Position numbers and translations under genes: made by a program
Notes under the pieces: generated by a model
Seen by the model: only the letters and a program-made list of their open reading frames with translations
Told to the model about the DNA's origin: nothing
The model's database searches: none
Part shown: positions 26,395 through 35,886 of the stretch, piece by piece
How positions within the stretch are numbered: position 1 is the stretch's first letter
How the letters are laid out: every line of letters begins with the position of its first letter
Source of the DNA: Pedobacter punctiformis
GTDB taxonomy: Bacteria > Bacteroidota > Bacteroidia > Sphingobacteriales > Sphingobacteriaceae
Direction: 5' to 3'
Length of the DNA stretch: 64,000 nucleotides
Assembly: GCF_027213715.1 (NCBI RefSeq)
Contig: NZ_JAPWGM010000002.1
Location: 124,001 to 188,000 of the forward strand

Positions 26395-27780
26395 CTAGTG
26401 GTTGATGGCTTCAATGGCTTGTTGTTCGGCTCTGGTGTGTTTGTGTTTAAACAGCAAAGCAAATAAAACCGTAATAACCAATGCATAAACGGTAAATGAA
26501 AGCCAGATGTGGTGCCAGTCTTTCATATAAATGGTTTTATCGAAAGTACCATTGTTTAAAATGCTTACACCTTGTTCTTTTATGTATTTAAGTAAATGGG
26601 TATTTGTTGGTTCAGACCCGACGAAAAGGGAGGTGGATTGTACATCGGTAAATGCTTTTGTAAAATATTTATCAATCATCCACCCGGATACCAAACTACC
26701 AAATACGGCTCCAAAGCCATTGGTCATCATCATAAACAAACCCTGAGCTGATGAACGTGTTTTTGCAGTAGTCGAGGTTTCAACAAACAGGGAACCTGAA
26801 ATATTAAAGAAATCGAATGCCATACCATAAACTACGCATGATAAAACAATCATCCATAAGTTTCCTGCCGGATCACCGTATGCAAATAAACCGAAGCGGA
26901 AAACCCAGGCCATCATGGCAATAATCATTACCTTTTTAATACCAAAACGCTTTAAAAAGAAAGGTATCGCTAAAATAAAAAGTGTTTCTGATACCTGAGA
27001 GATTGACATGATGATGGTAGAATATTGAACTACAAAAGATTCTGCATATTTAGGAAAATGCTTAAATTCATCTAAATACACATCTCCATAGGCATTTGTA
27101 AGTTGTAATGCACCACCCAAAAACATGGAGAATATAAAGAATAAAGCCATTTTGTAATTGGCAAATAACTTAAAGGCTTCTAAACCTAAAGTTTGCATAA
27201 GCGAAGCTTTTTCTGATATTAATTTTGAAGGCTTGCATTTTGGTAAACTTAAAGCATAAATGCCTAGTAAAAACGCTGAAATACCTGCGATGTAAAATTG
27301 ATTGGCACTTGCTTTATTTCCGGTTAAGTTTGTAATCCACATGGCTGCAATAAAACCAACTGTTCCCCAAACCCGGATAGGCGGGAAATCTTTTACAACA
27401 TCCAGATTAGTGGATTTTAGCGTGGTGTACGAGATGGAGTTACTCAATGATATGGTTGGCATGTAAAAACACATTGCAACCAGCATTACCCAAAAAAAAG
27501 CGTTCGGACTTTCTACCTGCGGCAAATAAAACAATACACCAGCATAAAGAATGTGAAGTAAGGCATATAATCTTTCTGCATTGATCCATTTATCAGCAAT
27601 AATTCCGGTAAGGGTAGGCATAAATAAAGAGGCAAATCCCATTGTTGCAAATATTGCCCCAAATTGCGTACCGTCCCAATGCTTAGTACCAAACCAATAA
27701 TTTGCAATCGTAATTAGCCATGCACCCCATACGAAAAACTGCAAAAAGCTCATCAGAGTTAAGCGAAACTTAACATTCAT
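26395..27780 (-). CDS. nucleoside:proton symporter, MFS (NupG/XapB-like)
   Basis: A 461-residue major facilitator with 12 predicted membrane helices. It belongs to the nucleoside permease branch: MSFLQFFVWGAWLITIANYW at the N terminus, LTGIIADKWINAERLYALLH after helix 2, and SYTTL...PPIRVWGTVGFIAA. These proteins import nucleosides with protons. The cytoplasmic C terminus is charged and His-rich (KHKHTRAEQQ). The DUF3667 gene follows on the same strand. Purine or pyrimidine preference cannot be read. Confidence 0.88.
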   Translation of the reverse strand: MNVKFRLTLMSFLQFFVWGAWLITIANYWFGTKHWDGTQFGAIFATMGFASLFMPTLTGIIADKWINAERLYALLHILYAGVLFYLPQVESPNAFFWVMLVAMCFYMPTISLSNSISYTTLKSTNLDVVKDFPPIRVWGTVGFIAAMWITNLTGNKASANQFYIAGISAFLLGIYALSLPKCKPSKLISEKASLMQTLGLEAFKLFANYKMALFFIFSMFLGGALQLTNAYGDVYLDEFKHFPKYAESFVVQYSTIIMSISQVSETLFILAIPFFLKRFGIKKVMIIAMMAWVFRFGLFAYGDPAGNLWMIVLSCVVYGMAFDFFNISGSLFVETSTTAKTRSSAQGLFMMMTNGFGAVFGSLVSGWMIDKYFTKAFTDVQSTSLFVGSEPTNTHLLKYIKEQGVSILNNGTFDKTIYMKDWHHIWLSFTVYALVITVLFALLFKHKHTRAEQQAIEAINH

Positions 27781-27972
27781 AATAATAGTTTAGTTGTTTT
27801 TTTGAAAGTAAAAGTTGAATATAGAACTATTTTAAAACAAAATCTAAAATGCGCTCAAATTATTTCGCACAATTTAGATTATCTTAAGTATTAATGTTTT
27901 TCGGGTAGAAAGATTGGGGTAATATCAGGTTATTTGATTGCTTAAAATTGATTCAGTACCATTTTTTTAAAA

Positions 27973-28593
27973 TTATTCTGAATTTCTCTTATTTAATTCG
28001 TCTCTTAACCTTGCTGCTTTTTCGTAAGCCTCATCAGCAATGGCTTCCTGAAGTTTTTCCTGTAATTCTTCAAGGGTTAATTCGCTATAGCCCTGTTGTT
28101 TGGTAGAGGTAGGCAAGCTGTCTGCATCAGGTTCTTTGGCAATGTTATCCATATTTTCTAAAAAGAGAAAATCATTACCTTCAATTACAATTCCGGCCGA
28201 AGCCAAAATGAATTCGTAAGTATAAATCATAGCATTAAACCTTACGGCAAGTGCAATAGCATCAGATGTTCTGGCATCGATTTCATGTGTGTTTTTACCA
28301 TCGCTGCAAATTAATTTTGCATAAAAAACACCATCAACCAGGTTATAGATAATGATTTCCTGTACGTTTATATGAAAGGTTTCGGCAAGAGATTTAAATA
28401 AATCGTGTGTTAATGGCCTGCTCGGTGTCATCTTTTCAATCTCAATAGCAATGGCCTGAGCTTCAAACGCACCAATAATAATTGGCAAGCGGCGACGCCC
28501 GTTAACTTCACCTAAAACCAATGCATAGGCGCCGGATTGTGTTTGGCTGTAAGATAAGCCAACTATATCTAATTTTACTTTTTTCATATTCAT
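27973..28593 (-). CDS. bifunctional nuclease (DUF151) family protein with UVR motif
   Basis: A 206-residue protein: an N-terminal BFN/DUF151 domain (VLGEVNGRRRLPIIIGAFEA, SRPLTHDLF, then ARTSDAIALAVRFNA) and a C-terminal UvrB/UvrC-type coiled coil (LQEAIADEAYEKAARLRDEL). Some DUF151 proteins have RNase/DNase activity; the role in Bacteroidota is unproven. It lies 52 bases after etfA on the same strand, with a REP-like hairpin in the gap. Start ATG 28593 or the second ATG 28587; both fit. Confidence 0.86.
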   Translation of the reverse strand: MNMKKVKLDIVGLSYSQTQSGAYALVLGEVNGRRRLPIIIGAFEAQAIAIEIEKMTPSRPLTHDLFKSLAETFHINVQEIIIYNLVDGVFYAKLICSDGKNTHEIDARTSDAIALAVRFNAMIYTYEFILASAGIVIEGNDFLFLENMDNIAKEPDADSLPTSTKQQGYSELTLEELQEKLQEAIADEAYEKAARLRDELNKRNSE

Positions 28594-28597
28594 GAAA

Positions 28598-28640
28598 TGT
28601 CATATTGAGCCTGTTCAATAAGCACAGGCTCAGCATGACA
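28598..28640. repeat. REP-like palindrome between etfA and the DUF151 gene
   Basis: Arms 28598-28614 and 28624-28640 (TGTCATGCTGAGCCTGT on the minus strand) pair at 15 of 17 positions around a 9-base loop. It shares its opening with the element at 1861. It may also act as the etfBA 3' end. Confidence 0.72.
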
Positions 28641-28644
28641 AAAA

Positions 28645-29616
28645 CTATGCTTTATGCGCTTTTAAGGCTTCAATTAATTTTGGTACAACTTCAAAAGCAT
28701 CACCAACAATACCATAATCGGCCACTTTAAAGAAAGGTGCTTCAGAATCTTTATTGATTACAACAATTACTTTTGACGAACTTACACCAGCTAAATGCTG
28801 GATTGCACCGGAAATACCAATGGCAATATATAAATTAGGACTGATGGCAATACCGGTTTGACCAACGTGTTCTGAGTGTGGTCTCCAGTCTGCGTCAGAT
28901 ACCGGTTTAGAACAGGCTGTAGCTGCTCCCAATAAATTAGCTAACTCTTCAATCATACCCCAGTTTTCAGGCCCTTTTAATCCACGGCCCGCAGATACGA
29001 CTAATTCAGCATCCGGCAAAGAAATTTTATCGGTTGCCCTAACAATATCTTTAATTACTGTTGCTAAATCTGATTGTTTAACGTCAGCTGCGAAATTTTC
29101 AATCGCTGCATCAGCTGCACTTTCTTTAACTCCAAAAGCATTTGGATTTAAAGCAATCACTTTGTTTGCAGAGGTTAATTCTGTAATTGCGAAAGCTTTA
29201 CCAGAGAAAGCTGTTTTCTTAACTTCAAACTTTCCGCCATCGGTTTTAGGTAATTCTACCGCACCATCAGCTAAACCTGCTTTTAATTTTACAGCAATAC
29301 GTGGCGCTAAGCCTTTACCAGAGAATGAATTGGATAATACCACGATGTTAGCGCCTTCTTTTTCTGCAGCAGCAGCAATAACACTGGCATAAGCCTGATT
29401 TACAAAAGTTTTTAACTGATCAGTGCTTACATTTAAAACTTTAGATGCACCGTATTTTCCCAGTTCTTTTAATTCTCCTTCAGCAACATCTCCGATAGAA
29501 ATGGCGGTTAAGTTGGTCGATTGTTGATCTGCAATGGCTTTAGCATAAGAAACTGCTTCAAAAACAGATTTCTTAAATTTACCCTCAGCTTGTTCTACAT
29601 ATACTAATACTGACAT
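28645..29616 (-). CDS. etfA: electron transfer flavoprotein, alpha subunit
   Basis: A 323-residue ETF alpha chain that carries FAD and passes electrons from acyl-CoA dehydrogenases to the quinone pool. The C-terminal FAD domain is clear: VVSAGRGLKGPENW (about 205-218), ADWRPHSEHVGQTG, and AIGISGAIQHLAGVSSSKV. The N-terminal part has the ETF fold shared with the beta chain. It follows etfB by 70 bp on the same strand, so the two subunits are cotranscribed. Confidence 0.95.
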   Translation of the reverse strand: MSVLVYVEQAEGKFKKSVFEAVSYAKAIADQQSTNLTAISIGDVAEGELKELGKYGASKVLNVSTDQLKTFVNQAYASVIAAAAEKEGANIVVLSNSFSGKGLAPRIAVKLKAGLADGAVELPKTDGGKFEVKKTAFSGKAFAITELTSANKVIALNPNAFGVKESAADAAIENFAADVKQSDLATVIKDIVRATDKISLPDAELVVSAGRGLKGPENWGMIEELANLLGAATACSKPVSDADWRPHSEHVGQTGIAISPNLYIAIGISGAIQHLAGVSSSKVIVVINKDSEAPFFKVADYGIVGDAFEVVPKLIEALKAHKA

Positions 29617-29686
29617 ATATTTATTTCTTGATCCCTATAAAGGACGTGTGGATACTTATTGTTAATTATTATTGTTCAACCGTAAA

Positions 29687-30424
29687 TTAAATTACTTTAG
29701 CTTCTGAATGCAATAAATCTATTAATTGTTCAGCAGCGTCAGCCGGAATAAGTTTTACAGTGCCACGTGGGGCAGGGGTTTCATATTTAGCAACTTTAGT
29801 TACTTCCTCAATAGCAACTGCTTCAATAACATTTAAAGGTTTAGTTCTTGCACTCATAATACCCCGCATATTCGGTATTTTTGGTTCTGCAACACCTTCA
29901 GCACAGCTCGCAACAAATTTACCATTAACAGTTACCACTTCTTTGCCACCTTCAATTTCACGCTCTAAAGTCGCTGAATCTCCATCCACATCTAATTTTT
30001 TAATAATTGAAATAGAAGGAATATCTAAAAATTCGCCAACCATCGCCGCTACCTGATTACCATTATAGTCAATAGATTCACGTCCGGTTAAAATGATATT
30101 AAAATCTTTATCTTTTGCATATTCTGCAATTTGTTTAGCAACAAAATAAGCATCACGCGGAACCGCATTTACTCTTACAGCATCATCAGCACCAATAGCA
30201 AGGGCTTTTCTGATGGTTGGATCAGTGGCAGCTTCGCCAACATTAATTACGGTTACGGTACCTTTACCACCTTCGGTTAACTCAATAGCTCTTGATAAAG
30301 CAATTTCATCGTAAGGATTAACAATATATTGTACTCCTGCAGTATTGAATTCGGTATTATCGTTAGTAAAAGTTATTTTTGTCGTTGTGTCTGGCACATT
30401 ACTGATACAAACTAATATTTTCAT
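29687..30424 (-). CDS. etfB: electron transfer flavoprotein, beta subunit
   Basis: A 245-residue ETF beta chain that forms a heterodimer with EtfA and binds AMP. Family motifs: VNPYDEIALSRAIEL (about 36-50), ALAIGADDAVRV, and GRESIDYNGNQVAAMVGEFL. It is the first gene of etfBA. A TAAATTTG box lies about 33 bases before the start on the minus strand. Confidence 0.95.
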   Translation of the reverse strand: MKILVCISNVPDTTTKITFTNDNTEFNTAGVQYIVNPYDEIALSRAIELTEGGKGTVTVINVGEAATDPTIRKALAIGADDAVRVNAVPRDAYFVAKQIAEYAKDKDFNIILTGRESIDYNGNQVAAMVGEFLDIPSISIIKKLDVDGDSATLEREIEGGKEVVTVNGKFVASCAEGVAEPKIPNMRGIMSARTKPLNVIEAVAIEEVTKVAKYETPAPRGTVKLIPADAAEQLIDLLHSEAKVI

Positions 30425-30456
30425 ATTTATTATGTTTATTATATAAGGTCTTTCTG

Positions 30457-30464
30457 CAAATTTA
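30457..30464 (-). promoter_or_regulatory. TAnnTTTG -7 box for etfBA
   Basis: TAAATTTG read on the minus strand, about 33 bases before the etfB ATG. The -33 element is weak. Confidence 0.45.
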
Positions 30465-30486
30465 ATTAAAAAAGCAAGGAATTAAA

Positions 30487-30822
30487 ATGTCAACTACCCG
30501 ATTAAGTAAGTTATTAGAGTTTTTAGAGAGTGAACCTAACGATCCATTTATACTATATGCCTTAGCCACAGAGTATAACGCTCAAAATGACAAAGAAAAA
30601 GCTTATTCTTTTTACCTTCAGTTAACGGATAAACACCCGGATTATGTCGGAACTTACTATCATTTAGGCAAGTTATACGAAAAAGATGACCAAAAAGACA
30701 AAGCAATTGCGGTGTACAGCAAAGGAATGGAAATAGCCAGGACTAAACGGGATATGCATGCTTTTTCAGAATTACAAGGTGCTTTTAACTCTGCATCTGG
30801 CTTAGATTATGAAGATGATTAA
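30487..30822 (+). CDS. TPR-repeat protein
   Basis: A 111-residue protein with about two tetratricopeptide units: DPFILYALATEYNAQNDKEKAYSFYLQL and GTYYHLGKLYEKDDQKDKAIAVYSKGM (split). It has no signal peptide, so it is a cytoplasmic adaptor. It is divergent from etfB and 22 bases upstream of chrA on the same strand, but the functional link to chromate transport is not evident. Partner unknown. Confidence 0.85.
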   Translation: MSTTRLSKLLEFLESEPNDPFILYALATEYNAQNDKEKAYSFYLQLTDKHPDYVGTYYHLGKLYEKDDQKDKAIAVYSKGMEIARTKRDMHAFSELQGAFNSASGLDYEDD

Positions 30823-30844
30823 TTCAGTTCTCAGTTTTTAGTTG

Positions 30845-32062
30845 ATGCAGACAAAACCAATAGCTGCCAAAAAGCAGTGGCTGTTTATCCGGAATGTAAT
30901 CTTTTTTACATTTACTTCTTTTGGAGGTGCACAGGCGCATTTAGCTTTGCTTTTAAAGTATTTTGTACATCAAACTAAATTTATAACCGAAGAAGAATTA
31001 TTGGAATTAAATGCACTGGCACAGGTTTTACCCGGACCCGCTTCAACACAAACTTTAGTTGGAATTGCCTGGAAAGTGGGGCGCTTGAAACTAGCCCTGA
31101 TTACTTTTCTGATCTGGATTTTGCCTACGGCAGCGGTTATGACTTTTGCAGCCATTAGCTTTGGCTTGCTCGATCAAAAACAAAAGTTTATCGGTATTTT
31201 AGAATACATTCAGCCCATTGCATTGGGGATTGTGGGTTATGGTGCTTATAAACTAGGGAGAAAAGTATTAACCACTCAGGTTTCTGTTTTTTTAGCTGTT
31301 GCAGCAATTGTAGCTACATTCGTTTTACGAAATGCCTACGTTTTTCCGTTGGCTATATTGGTTGGCGGAATGATTTCTTCAGCCATGGAAACTCCAAAAG
31401 AAGAAACAGAATTACGGGTTAAACTTTTTTCTAATGTAAACCCCAAAAAACTGATTTATTTCTTAGGTGCATTGCTTTTATTCGCGATGGTAGGCGCAAT
31501 TATCAATAGAACTTCGCCTTTTAGCTTACCAATCCGTTTATTGGAAAATTTTTACCGTAACGGAATTTTAGTTTTTGGTGGCGGACAGGTGCTGGTGCCT
31601 TTAATGTTTACGGAGTTTGTAGAAATGAAGCATTACATTACTTCATCAGGTTTTTTATCAGGTTTTGCATTACAACAGGCACTTCCAGGCCCCACATTTT
31701 CATTTACCAGTTATTTAGGTGCTCTAAGCATGAGAAACTTTGGTTATGGTTTATGGGGGCAGATGTTGGGAGGCTTAATCGGTGTAATCGGAATTAACCT
31801 GCCCGGATTAATTCTGGTCCTTTTTATTGTTCCTTTCTGGGATGATTTGAAGAAAATTTCAAGAATCAAACATAGTTTATCAGGAATTAATGCTGTAAGT
31901 GTTGGGTTTATTATTGCTGCATTTATCCTGTTGTTAATTCCAATGGGCTTTAATATACCATTTATAGGAATTATGATTGCCACTTTTTTATTGTTAAACT
32001 TTACCAAAGTAAGTCCGCCTGTTATTGTTTTATTTGGAATATTAATTGGCTATTTATTTTAG
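30845..32062 (+). CDS. chrA: chromate transporter, long-chain ChrA type
   Basis: A 405-residue inner-membrane protein with two CHR halves. Each half holds a PGP motif: LAQVLPGPASTQTL (about 60) and LQQALPGPTFSFTS (about 280). ChrA exports chromate or is a general anion transporter; the first half begins FFTFTSFGGAQAHLALLL. ATG 30845 is preferred to TTG 30842, one codon earlier. It is the last gene before a terminator and probably cotranscribed with the TPR gene. Confidence 0.9.
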   Translation: MQTKPIAAKKQWLFIRNVIFFTFTSFGGAQAHLALLLKYFVHQTKFITEEELLELNALAQVLPGPASTQTLVGIAWKVGRLKLALITFLIWILPTAAVMTFAAISFGLLDQKQKFIGILEYIQPIALGIVGYGAYKLGRKVLTTQVSVFLAVAAIVATFVLRNAYVFPLAILVGGMISSAMETPKEETELRVKLFSNVNPKKLIYFLGALLLFAMVGAIINRTSPFSLPIRLLENFYRNGILVFGGGQVLVPLMFTEFVEMKHYITSSGFLSGFALQQALPGPTFSFTSYLGALSMRNFGYGLWGQMLGGLIGVIGINLPGLILVLFIVPFWDDLKKISRIKHSLSGINAVSVGFIIAAFILLLIPMGFNIPFIGIMIATFLLLNFTKVSPPVIVLFGILIGYLF

Positions 32063-32086
32063 CCTAGCCGTAAACAAGCTGGTGGT

Positions 32087-32118
32087 TGTCATCCTGAATC
32101 TGTCGAATGAACCCAGAA
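32087..32118. repeat. degenerate REP-like element
   Basis: GTCATCCTGAATCTGTCGAATGAAC: matches the opening of the repeats at 4642 and 1861 but lacks a good second arm. Low confidence. Confidence 0.35.
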
Positions 32119-32131
32119 CATAATTTAAAAG

Positions 32132-32166
32132 AAAAGACCAGCAATTTATAATTGATGGTCTTTTTT
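32132..32166. terminator. bidirectional rho-independent terminator
   Basis: AAAAGACCA / TGGTCTTTT outer stem with an inner CAAT/ATTG stem, then T tract. It lies between convergent chrA and dnaB. Confidence 0.88.
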
Positions 32167-32188
32167 ATAAGTATTCAATATTTAAAAA

Positions 32189-33766
32189 TTAAAAAGGCGG
32201 ATCATCATCATTGTAATCATCCATTTTAGATGGTCTTATAATTACATTACTTTGAGGAGTAGGATTATGGAAACTATCGAATGAACCTGAAGGTAACATT
32301 CCTGCACTGCTTTCTCCTGAACCTAATGAAGGTGCATTAAAATCATCTTCTAAATCAACAAATTTAACAAATTTACCAACGAATTTAAGCGGAACAATAC
32401 CGGTTTCACCATTACGGTGTTTTGCAATAATAACCTCACCAATACCTGCTTGCGAACGACCTTGTTCATCTTCGGTAATGCCGTAGTACTCCGGACGATA
32501 TAAAAACAATACCATATCGGCATCCTGCTCAATGGAACCAGATTCACGTAAATCGGATAACATAGGCCTTTTACCTTGTAAACCTGGTCTGCTCTCTACC
32601 GCACGACTTAACTGTGATAATGCCAGTACCGGAAGATCCAGTTCTTTTGCAACGGATTTAAGTGCCCGTGAAATACTACCAATTTCTTGCTCACGGTTAC
32701 CGCCACCTTTGCCTTCGCCTTTACCGTGCATCAGCTGCAAGTAATCGACAATAACCATTTGAATATCGTATTGTGCCTTTAACCGGCGGCATTTTGCCCT
32801 GAATTCAAAAATATTAAGTGCCGGGGTATCATCAATCAATAAAGGTGCTTCAGTTAATCTACCGATTTTACTGTGTAATTGCTGCCATTCCCATTCGGCT
32901 AAATTTCCCTTTCTGATTTTCTCCTGCTCAATTTCTGCTTCACCTGAAATTAAACGATTAACCAATTGAACAGACGACATCTCCAAAGAGAAAACTACGC
33001 AAGGTTTATTAAAATCTACAGCCGCATTTCGGGCGCAAGTTAAAACAAACGCCGTTTTACCCATTGCCGGACGGGCAGCAATAATTACTAAATCCTGCTT
33101 TTGCCATCCACCCGTAATCCGGTCTAAACCTGTAAAACCAGTAGGTACCCCTGTTAAACCATCTGTTTTAGTTCTTAATTCCTCAAGGGTTGCTAAAGAT
33201 TGCTTGATGATATCATCCATTTTCTGCGTATCCCGGCGAAGGTTATTCTGAGCGATCTCAAAAAGTCCTTTTTCAGCCTGATCAAGCAAGTCGAAAATAT
33301 CAGTAGTATCCTCGTAAGCATTGGTAATAATTTCTGTTGAGATCCGGATTAATTCACGTTGAATGTATTTCTGTGAAATAATACGGGCATGGAATTCTAT
33401 ATTCGCTGCAGAGGCAACTCTATTGGTTAGGTTGGTGATGTAATAAGCACCGCCCACCATTTCTAATGACCCTAGTGTACGCAACTCAGCTGTTACGGTT
33501 AAAATATCAACCGGTCTGGATTTTTCAAATAAAATGTGGATGGCTTCAAAAATTTTCTGATGCGCTGCGTTATAAAAAACTTCAGGCTTCAAAACATCAA
33601 TTACAGCAGATAAAGCATCTTTTTCAAGCATTAAAGCACCAAGAACGGCTTCTTCAAGATCAAGTGCCTGTGGCGGAATTTTACCTTGTGAACTAATTGT
33701 ATTACTTAGCCTGCTTTTACGGGCAGTCATACTGTTTTTTCCACCTTGTTCGTTATCCATACTCAT
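32189..33766 (-). CDS. dnaB: replicative DNA helicase DnaB
   Basis: A 525-residue hexameric helicase that unwinds DNA ahead of the replisome. It has the N-terminal DnaB domain (PPQALDLEEAVLGALMLE, about 31-48) and a RecA-like motor domain with Walker A ARPAMGKTAF (about 230), VVFSLEMSS, and IVDYLQLMHG with LSQLSRAVESRPG. A Gly/Ser-rich acidic tail (DDYNDDDPPF) ends the protein. There is no intein. A TAnnTTTG box lies only 4 bases before the ATG, so the transcript may be leaderless. Confidence 0.96.
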   Translation of the reverse strand: MSMDNEQGGKNSMTARKSRLSNTISSQGKIPPQALDLEEAVLGALMLEKDALSAVIDVLKPEVFYNAAHQKIFEAIHILFEKSRPVDILTVTAELRTLGSLEMVGGAYYITNLTNRVASAANIEFHARIISQKYIQRELIRISTEIITNAYEDTTDIFDLLDQAEKGLFEIAQNNLRRDTQKMDDIIKQSLATLEELRTKTDGLTGVPTGFTGLDRITGGWQKQDLVIIAARPAMGKTAFVLTCARNAAVDFNKPCVVFSLEMSSVQLVNRLISGEAEIEQEKIRKGNLAEWEWQQLHSKIGRLTEAPLLIDDTPALNIFEFRAKCRRLKAQYDIQMVIVDYLQLMHGKGEGKGGGNREQEIGSISRALKSVAKELDLPVLALSQLSRAVESRPGLQGKRPMLSDLRESGSIEQDADMVLFLYRPEYYGITEDEQGRSQAGIGEVIIAKHRNGETGIVPLKFVGKFVKFVDLEDDFNAPSLGSGESSAGMLPSGSFDSFHNPTPQSNVIIRPSKMDDYNDDDPPF

Positions 33767-33770
33767 AGCA

Positions 33771-33778
33771 CAAAAGTA
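33771..33778 (-). promoter_or_regulatory. TAnnTTTG -7 box, possibly leaderless dnaB
   Basis: TACTTTTG on the minus strand ends 4 bases before ATG 33766. At the usual spacing, transcription would begin at or just before that start codon. Confidence 0.5.
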
Positions 33779-33940
33779 ACTAAATTTTGTCCGCTTGGTT
33801 TAATTAGTTTCTAGCTCTTTGTTAACAAATTGAAGCATAACCGGATTAAATTTTTATGGATTTTGAATGATTAAAAAATTTCTGCACAATTAAATGTTAA
33901 TAAGGATGAGATTGATACAGGGCAAAACAATTATTTGCTT

Positions 33941-33948
33941 TACTTTTG
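33941..33948 (+). promoter_or_regulatory. TAnnTTTG -7 box for rlmB
   Basis: TACTTTTG, 17 bases before the rlmB ATG. The -33 element is not obvious. Confidence 0.5.
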
Positions 33949-33965
33949 CCTAACAATTTTTAAAC

Positions 33966-34733
33966 ATGGATAATTTTAGAAGACCACAACGCGTAAAAGA
34001 GAATAATGAATTTGTTTTTGGAATCAGAGCGGTGATCGAAGCTATTAAAGCTGGAAGAGATATAGAAACAATTTATTTGCAGCGTGGCCTGTCTGGAGGC
34101 TTGTTTTTAGAGTTAAAAACGCTTTTAACAGGAACTTTAATTCCATTAAACTCTGTTCCAATTGAAAAATTGAACCGCATGACACAGAAAAACCATCAGG
34201 GCGTTATTGCGGTTATTTCTCCAATTACTTATCAAAATATAGAAGATATTATTCCCTCTGTTTTTGAAAAAGGAGAGGTGCCTTTAATTTTAGTTTTAGA
34301 TAGCGTAACAGATGTTCGTAATATGGGAGCCATTGCCCGTACAGCTGCCTGTGTAGGTGTACATGCCATTGTGGTACCGTTAAAAAATGCTGCACAAATT
34401 AATGCTGATGCCATTAAAACATCTGCTGGCGCTTTATTTAGCATTCCAATTTGCCGTCATTCCAATTTGCATAAAACCTGTTTGTTTTTACAGGAAAGTG
34501 GTTTACAAATTGTAGCCTGTACGGAAAAAACGAATGACTTTATTTATGCTCCCGATTATACGATGCCTACGGCAATTGTAATGGGATCGGAAGATGAAGG
34601 TATTTCTAATGAACTTTTACGGGTGGCCGATCATCTGGCTAAAATCCCGATGGCGGGTAAAATTGAATCGTTAAATGTTTCGGTAGCTGCTGGCGTAATT
34701 TTATACGAAGCGGTTAGACAAAGAACCGTATAA
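33966..34733 (+). CDS. rlmB: 23S rRNA 2'-O-methyltransferase RlmB (TrmH/SpoU family)
   Basis: A 255-residue SPOUT methyltransferase likely to modify G2251 of 23S rRNA. The N-terminal substrate-binding domain reads FGIRAVIEAIKAGRDIETIYLQRG. The SPOUT knot has VTDVRNMGAIARTAACVGVHA (about 115-135), IVMGSEDEGIS and IPMAGKIESLNVSVAAGVILYE. The Ser-Leu-Asn-Val-Ser motif is diagnostic. It is monocistronic, with a terminator shared with convergent manC. Alternative: another 2'-O-methyl SPOUT such as a tRNA enzyme. Confidence 0.9.
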   Translation: MDNFRRPQRVKENNEFVFGIRAVIEAIKAGRDIETIYLQRGLSGGLFLELKTLLTGTLIPLNSVPIEKLNRMTQKNHQGVIAVISPITYQNIEDIIPSVFEKGEVPLILVLDSVTDVRNMGAIARTAACVGVHAIVVPLKNAAQINADAIKTSAGALFSIPICRHSNLHKTCLFLQESGLQIVACTEKTNDFIYAPDYTMPTAIVMGSEDEGISNELLRVADHLAKIPMAGKIESLNVSVAAGVILYEAVRQRTV

Positions 34734-34771
34734 AGAGCAGGAAAATCAGTAGTAAACTTTCTTGCTCTCTT
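34734..34771. terminator. bidirectional terminator between rlmB and manC
   Basis: AGAGCA-GAAA arm and TTTC-TGCTCT arm pair around a 13-base loop between convergent rlmB and manC. Confidence 0.65.
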
Positions 34772-34780
34772 CATATTCTT

Positions 34781-35872
34781 TTAAATAAACTTATTTCCAA
34801 ATCTGGATTTTACCTCTGCAACAATTTCCTTTACTTTCTGCTCTTCATCTCTTGGGCAAATCATCAGCATATTGTTGTTCTCAACTACAATATAATCATG
34901 TAAACCCTGCAGGATAACCAGCTTATCTTTAGGTACATTAACCATACAGTTAGATGAATCAAACATAATCACCTGTTCTGCTGGTATTACAGCATTTCCA
35001 ACATAATCTTTATCGGCCATTTCGTAAATAGAAGCCCAGGTGCCTAAATCCGACCAGCCAAAATCAGCAGGAAGTACATAAACATTTTCAGCCTTTTCCA
35101 TAATTCCAAAATCTATAGAAATGTTTGTGCATTGCAGATAAGCATTGCTAATAAAGGCTTTTTCTCTTTCTGTATTCATTTCGGACCGGCCGAGATTAAA
35201 AATTTCGTACATATCCGGCAAGTACTTTTCGAAAGCACTTAAAATAGATTTTGCTGACCAGATGAAAATGCCTGCATTCCACAGAAAATCTCCACTTTGA
35301 ATGAAAGATTTAGCCAGTTCGAGATTTGGTTTTTCTGTAAAGGTTTTAACTTTATGTAAGCTTGGATCGGTAACCAAAACATGCGCCGTATGCTGAATGT
35401 AGCCATATCCGGTATCCGGACGGTTGGGCATAATACCTAAAGTGATTAAACAATCGTTTTTTGATGCGGCATCTAAAGATTGGTTAATCGAGCTGTAAAA
35501 ACCATCAAGATTTGCAATGGTATGATCGGATGGAGCAACTACAATAGTTGCATTGGGGTTAAGTTCTGCAATTTTTAAAGATCCATAGGCAATACAAGGT
35601 GCTGTATTTCGTAAAAGTGGCTCTGCTAAGATTTGATTGTCGCTTAGCTGAGGCAATTGTTTTTTAATTAAATCAGTGTAAATTTCATTGGTTACAATAA
35701 ATATATTTTCGGGAGGACATATTTTTAAAAATCGGTCGTATGTACTTTGAATTAAAGTTTTTCCGACACCGAAAAAGTCTATAAATTGTTTAGGGAATTC
35801 TGTTCTGCTTACCGGCCAAAAGCGGCTTCCAACACCACCAGCCATAATTAATGCATAAAAATCTTTATTCAT
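34781..35872 (-). CDS. manC: mannose-1-phosphate guanylyltransferase
   Basis: A 363-residue nucleotidyltransferase that makes GDP-mannose from mannose-1-phosphate and GTP. The signature GGVGSRFWPVSRTEFPKQF sits at about 13-31, with DHTI, FTEKPNLELA and WNAGIFIW further on. It lacks the fused C-terminal isomerase domain seen in bifunctional ManC, so it is the single-function type. It follows kdsD by 14 bases, in an operon for LPS/capsule precursors. Cytoplasmic. Confidence 0.92.
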   Translation of the reverse strand: MNKDFYALIMAGGVGSRFWPVSRTEFPKQFIDFFGVGKTLIQSTYDRFLKICPPENIFIVTNEIYTDLIKKQLPQLSDNQILAEPLLRNTAPCIAYGSLKIAELNPNATIVVAPSDHTIANLDGFYSSINQSLDAASKNDCLITLGIMPNRPDTGYGYIQHTAHVLVTDPSLHKVKTFTEKPNLELAKSFIQSGDFLWNAGIFIWSAKSILSAFEKYLPDMYEIFNLGRSEMNTEREKAFISNAYLQCTNISIDFGIMEKAENVYVLPADFGWSDLGTWASIYEMADKDYVGNAVIPAEQVIMFDSSNCMVNVPKDKLVILQGLHDYIVVENNNMLMICPRDEEQKVKEIVAEVKSRFGNKFI

Positions 35873-35886
35873 TTTATAATTTGAAA